From contig CAYZTH010000023.1 of NCBI GenBank assembly GCA_964481435.1, positions 1 through 15,061 of the forward strand: a stretch of DNA of 15,061 bases, read 5' to 3'. The notes beneath the pieces were generated by a model, which worked only from the letters and a program-made list of their open reading frames with translations, made no database searches and was not told the origin of the DNA. Source of the DNA: JAPLYB01 sp964481435 (lineage in GTDB: Archaea; Nanobdellota; Nanobdellia; Pacearchaeales; UBA284). Of the stretch, positions 12,901 through 15,061 are shown in pieces; the stretch's first letter is position 1; each line of letters begins with the position of its first letter. The position numbers and the translations under genes were made by a program.

Positions 12901-15009
12901 AAAGAAATAAGTTAGATTATTATCAGTATTATTCCCATTTGCTGTATTAATCATAGAGGTCCATTCTTCTTGAGATAAAGAATAATCATGGTCATTTGTT
13001 GCCCCAGCATCAAAATTATCTTTGTTAGCACTAACCGCCGTAGTTTGAGAAAAACCACCATCACTAAAAGTTGTATGAGTATTATGTAATGCAGTCCAAA
13101 CAGGTTGGTCAACAGGAATAATCATAAATGAATTATTAATTGATTGCGAAACACAATTACTTGAATTATCACAAACTTGACACTTCCAAGAGTATGTTCC
13201 ATTTAGTAAATCCCATGTTGCCGAAGTAGAGTTTTCAGTTCCAGAAATGTCCCAAGTTTGATTTATTTCCCAAACTCCACTCCAATCACTATATAATGTT
13301 ACATTGGCTAATTGGATATTATCTGTAAATGAACAATTTACAGTAATTGTATTATTTCTTGTAACTGTTCCGGAAATGGGGGTATTTGTAACAACAGTTG
13401 GCATATCTGTATCTGTTGTCGGCAAAGTAAGATAAAGATTATTTGGATATTCTAAAGAGCTTGTAACATTATAAGAAAGTTCTGAATGGTATCTATTTTT
13501 ATCTGCATTGAAAGTATAATTTGTATCAAAATATATCCCAGAAGAATTTTGTATATACTCCCTTAATGTCAAAGTAGGAATTCTTCCATCAGAAGTGGTC
13601 ATACTCCAATTGAATAAATTATTATAAATATCATAAGTAGAAACATTTGCATTCGTTACATTCTGACTTGCCGAATCATTGACATAAAGATTAACATACC
13701 AGAAAGTATTGAGCAAACCATTACTATATGCATTTGATTTATTAAAAGTGCTATTAGTTATATTAATCTCTCCACTGGCTACATATAAGTCATAAGAATT
13801 TGATTGAGCAGAACCTTTATTGATATTGCAATTGAAAACTGTTACATCTGAACTATTTGTCCAAATTCCTTGTCCTTCACTTGCATTAGAATAATTTATA
13901 GTATATTCTTGACATTCAATAATAACATCCGAAGAAGTAATATTAAAGCATGTGCCTATAGAAGTAATATTTGAAAGTAAAGTATAAATTCCTGGAGAAG
14001 TTATATTTTGACAAGCAGTCAATCCTTCTTGCATTTCAAAAAATATTTGAGTTCCATCATCAGCAATAGAATTATTAGTAAGATTAATATATTTATTTAA
14101 TATAGCATATCCTGATTTACTAGCTTTAAAAGTATAATTCGTGTCAAAGTATTGTGCCGTTGCATTCTGCATATATTCTCTTAAAGTAACTCTTTCGGTA
14201 TATCCACTTGAATTTGTAAGGCTATAATTAATTAAATTTCCTGCAACATTTTTAATTGTTATATTAACATCCTCCAAAGGATTTCCCGATGAATCATTTG
14301 TGTAAGTATCAGCATACCAGAAGACGTTTATTGAACTTGCTCCAGTTATACTCGCATCAGTAAAAGTACAGTTCGTAAAATTATTTATTCCGCTTAATGC
14401 ACCACTACTTATTCCTATTGAAGTAGACATAATAGTATTGCTAATTAAATTATCAGTAATTGGACCTGACCCAGAAAAGATAATTTGGCTGACTTGATTA
14501 TTTGCTAAAGTGTTATTAACTGCCTGATTCCCAACCGCATTAGTTTTAAAATTGATATAACCAGTCATGTTATTTCCTGAAATATTATGTCCTACTGCCT
14601 TGTTACTTCCAACACTTGCAAGAAAATAAATTCCTCTTGGGGAAGTTATATAATTATCTAAAATGTTATTATAACTTGCTGCTCCACTACCATAAATTCC
14701 ATATATTGTCGTACCAGAAATTGTAGTTATATTATTATTTGTTATATTATTATTTGACCCAAGAACAATTCCACTGTCACCAGAAGAAGTTATAATATTA
14801 TTTGAAACATTATTATTACTACCCGCATTTATTCCCACCCCTTCTGCTACAACACTACTATTAGAAATAGAAATTCCAGAACCAGTTAATGAAATTCCAG
14901 TTGAACTACTAATAATTTTATTATTTATAAAATTAATTTTCCCTGTAATAACTACCCCCGTTCCTGTTGCAGTTATATTGCTATTAGTCATATTAGAACC
15001 AGACATATG
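9955..15009 (-). CDS. Giant surface protein: beta-helix, Ig-like repeats, PHP domain, membrane anchor (5' end not native)
   Basis: An exported multidomain protein; about 1,685 codons are visible and the frame is open to the window edge. Residue numbers below count from a TTG at 15051. Residues ~14-235 are Asn/Ser/Thr-rich beta-helix (NosD-like) repeats. Two copies of an FWY...LREY-containing ~95-residue domain follow, with a second beta-helix module between them. Next comes an Ig-like domain, then a PHP domain at ~650-870 with LHNTHTTFSDGG (656-666), TNDHD (685-689), GVE (E720), YAHPAQ (H767) and NDDH (D852, H853). Five further Ig-like domains follow. Then come a Gly/Thr/Asn linker, a DLNEDGDNDLEI module, a CGDGIC...CCQDCGC cysteine cluster and a C-terminal helix with a KKRGY tail. 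Dozens of N-x-S/T sequons suggest a glycosylated surface protein. Upstream of 15009 the frame runs through a transposon-like end, so the true N-terminus and signal peptide are missing. It may be a disrupted gene. Confidence 0.85.
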   Translation of the reverse strand, partial: HMSGSNMTNSNITATGTGVVITGKINFINNKIISSSTGISLTGSGISISNSSVVAEGVGINAGSNNNVSNNIITSSGDSGIVLGSNNNITNNNITTISGTTIYGIYGSGAASYNNILDNYITSPRGIYFLASVGSNKAVGHNISGNNMTGYINFKTNAVGNQAVNNTLANNQVSQIIFSGSGPITDNLISNTIMSTSIGISSGALSGINNFTNCTFTDASITGASSINVFWYADTYTNDSSGNPLEDVNITIKNVAGNLINYSLTNSSGYTERVTLREYMQNATAQYFDTNYTFKASKSGYAILNKYINLTNNSIADDGTQIFFEMQEGLTACQNITSPGIYTLLSNITSIGTCFNITSSDVIIECQEYTINYSNASEGQGIWTNSSDVTVFNCNINKGSAQSNSYDLYVASGEINITNSTFNKSNAYSNGLLNTFWYVNLYVNDSASQNVTNANVSTYDIYNNLFNWSMTTSDGRIPTLTLREYIQNSSGIYFDTNYTFNADKNRYHSELSYNVTSSLEYPNNLYLTLPTTDTDMPTVVTNTPISGTVTRNNTITVNCSFTDNIQLANVTLYSDWSGVWEINQTWDISGTENSTSATWDLLNGTYSWKCQVCDNSSNCVSQSINNSFMIIPVDQPVWTALHNTHTTFSDGGFSQTTAVSANKDNFDAGATNDHDYSLSQEEWTSMINTANGNNTDNNLTYFFGVEWTSTFHIFYISLNPTPTVKTKNDDDFNTVQEIAAWLEQTQGLAVYAHPAQYFSLDWNNPALVNDTWIPLVDLKNKAGTWHWNYFWNCSAYAETLGCVNYTNPYTPTNDPTNAFVKEALDLGYHFGFVCSNDDHTVPFTYGCGIGLVNPYNWTREGIYETLKERHTWAAEKKTMISVIVNNGTSNYTMGDIFKTNLSTIYLDYDILASPNTTISRINLFHNGIIVNLTNETQTRAKGSFPVTLTGGGDEDYIFLEVIQADNARAWSSPVYVEYDTLDIIDPTAVQGTNPVDDYNSISSSITFDMKCSDDREVGTIQLWTNTTGIWHANYSNSAYTNDTWLNISITGILDGSNYKWAIWCNDSTGNENITDNRTFNVSVVFDTTDPIAYFGTNPIDTYNTTSSSITFDLKCSDNLAVDTIQLWGNWSGTWQTNYTNSSYTNDTWLNITKTIPDGTYKWAVYCNDTSGLEDWTDTNRTFDVDLTIPSNDPPSVTLNSPEDETTDTDGNVTFNCSATDDQQLVNLTLYVWNSIGLYYNNTVDIAETENSSSWDLTNIPEEDYEWNCLAYDNASQSSWATSNRTLTVNTTEIPETFGVNLNYPDNEALINNDQPDFNFTVLSETNSTNISCELFINNTGYGFNNTVENNTETTITTNDTLDDGLYSWYVNCTDLAGTNQSETRTFTIDTQEPEINLISPEDNHNFASGTTHITFSWDVTDNLDTNISCNVYTQDSYQETIYCENATACEQTISGFSPGSYSYEVNCSDGINQKVLDSRDFSIRHSSGSGGGGTTTPTNETNATNNTEPSGYNHTLDDLNEPRLVGVGLNEVLRFSMAGENHTLKVIALTEDSVTLMIWSSPLQVTLNVGETKQLDLNEDGDNDLEITFNGLVDGKADLLLTEIKSPVCGDGICVVEEADSCCQDCGCQTGYECKNNTCEVINNPESGSTNSVKIWICIIVSIVIIALLVYVIASATARKKRGY

Positions 15010-15061
15010 TGACATCCTCTGTCGCCTAAAGGTTTGACGCTGATGCGTCAAATCCTCACTT
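15009..15061 (-). mobile_element. Right end of an IS200/IS605-family element (partial)
   Basis: Read on the minus strand, the edge of the window has a perfect 8-bp hairpin TTTGACGC-ATCA-GCGTCAAA (15033-15052), then CCTTTAGG-C-GAC and GAGGATGTCAC ending at 15009. Structured repeats followed by a GAGGATGTCA-type terminus are what I associate with right ends of IS200/IS605 (TnpB-carrying) elements, where the same DNA gives the 3' end of the omega/reRNA. The translation of this stretch (THQRQTFRRQR) is basic and unlike the Asn/Ser/Thr-rich protein that follows. The open frame may therefore be the tail of tnpB or plain read-through. The transposase itself would lie beyond the window. Confidence 0.5.

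Overview
The window looks like chromosome of an archaeon, most likely a DPANN lineage of the Woesearchaeota/Pacearchaeota kind. The sequence-level reasons are archaeal/eukaryotic-type PheS and PheT, promoters with a TATA box 24-27 nt before the start codon (leaderless transcripts), a tRNA with a bulge-helix-bulge-like intron in its D-loop, an EF-Tu-domain-II-like archaeal mini-protein, and a 'putative S-layer' protein of a type I associate with Woesearchaeota. The lineage is recognised from memory of protein families, not from a search. The sequence is AT-rich throughout.

Left part (1-5300), housekeeping: a terminal hairpin resembling an IS200/IS605 end (1-40), a secreted C-terminally anchored S-layer-like protein (126-1709), then pheS and pheT on the same strand. 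After pheT lies a non-coding patch. It holds a 44-nt element that recurs after another gene, a second degenerate copy of the last 13 codons of pheT, and a cluster of overlapping palindromes.

Middle (5300-7790), a small-gene and tRNA cluster: a conserved-looking hypothetical protein and a nucleotidyltransferase-fold protein on the minus strand, tRNA-Gln(CUG) with a 34-nt D-loop intron, a divergent LAGLIDADG homing endonuclease whose 3' end runs into tRNA-Thr(GGU), the EF-Tu-domain-II-like protein, and tRNA-Glu(CUC).

Right part (7790-15061), probably accessory DNA: a tyrosine recombinase begins 48 nt after the 3' end of tRNA-Glu, the classical layout of a tRNA-targeted integrative element. Its TATA box sits inside a perfect 11-bp inverted repeat. 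Between the recombinase and a convergent giant surface-protein gene is an 843-bp gene-free stretch. Most of it is a regular array of five highly diverged ~120-bp units. Each unit folds into a long imperfect hairpin whose arms differ between units while pairing is kept, and four units carry a unit-specific 13-22-nt sequence twice, 75-76 bp apart. I do not recognise this array from any described family, and it is the best candidate here for something undescribed.

The giant protein (stop at 9955, frame open to the right window edge) has two beta-helix modules, repeated Ig-like domains, an embedded PHP-type metal-phosphoesterase domain, a CGDGxC cysteine module and a C-terminal membrane anchor. 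At its 5' side the frame runs through what looks like the right end of an IS200/IS605-family element, so the apparent N-terminus is probably not native.
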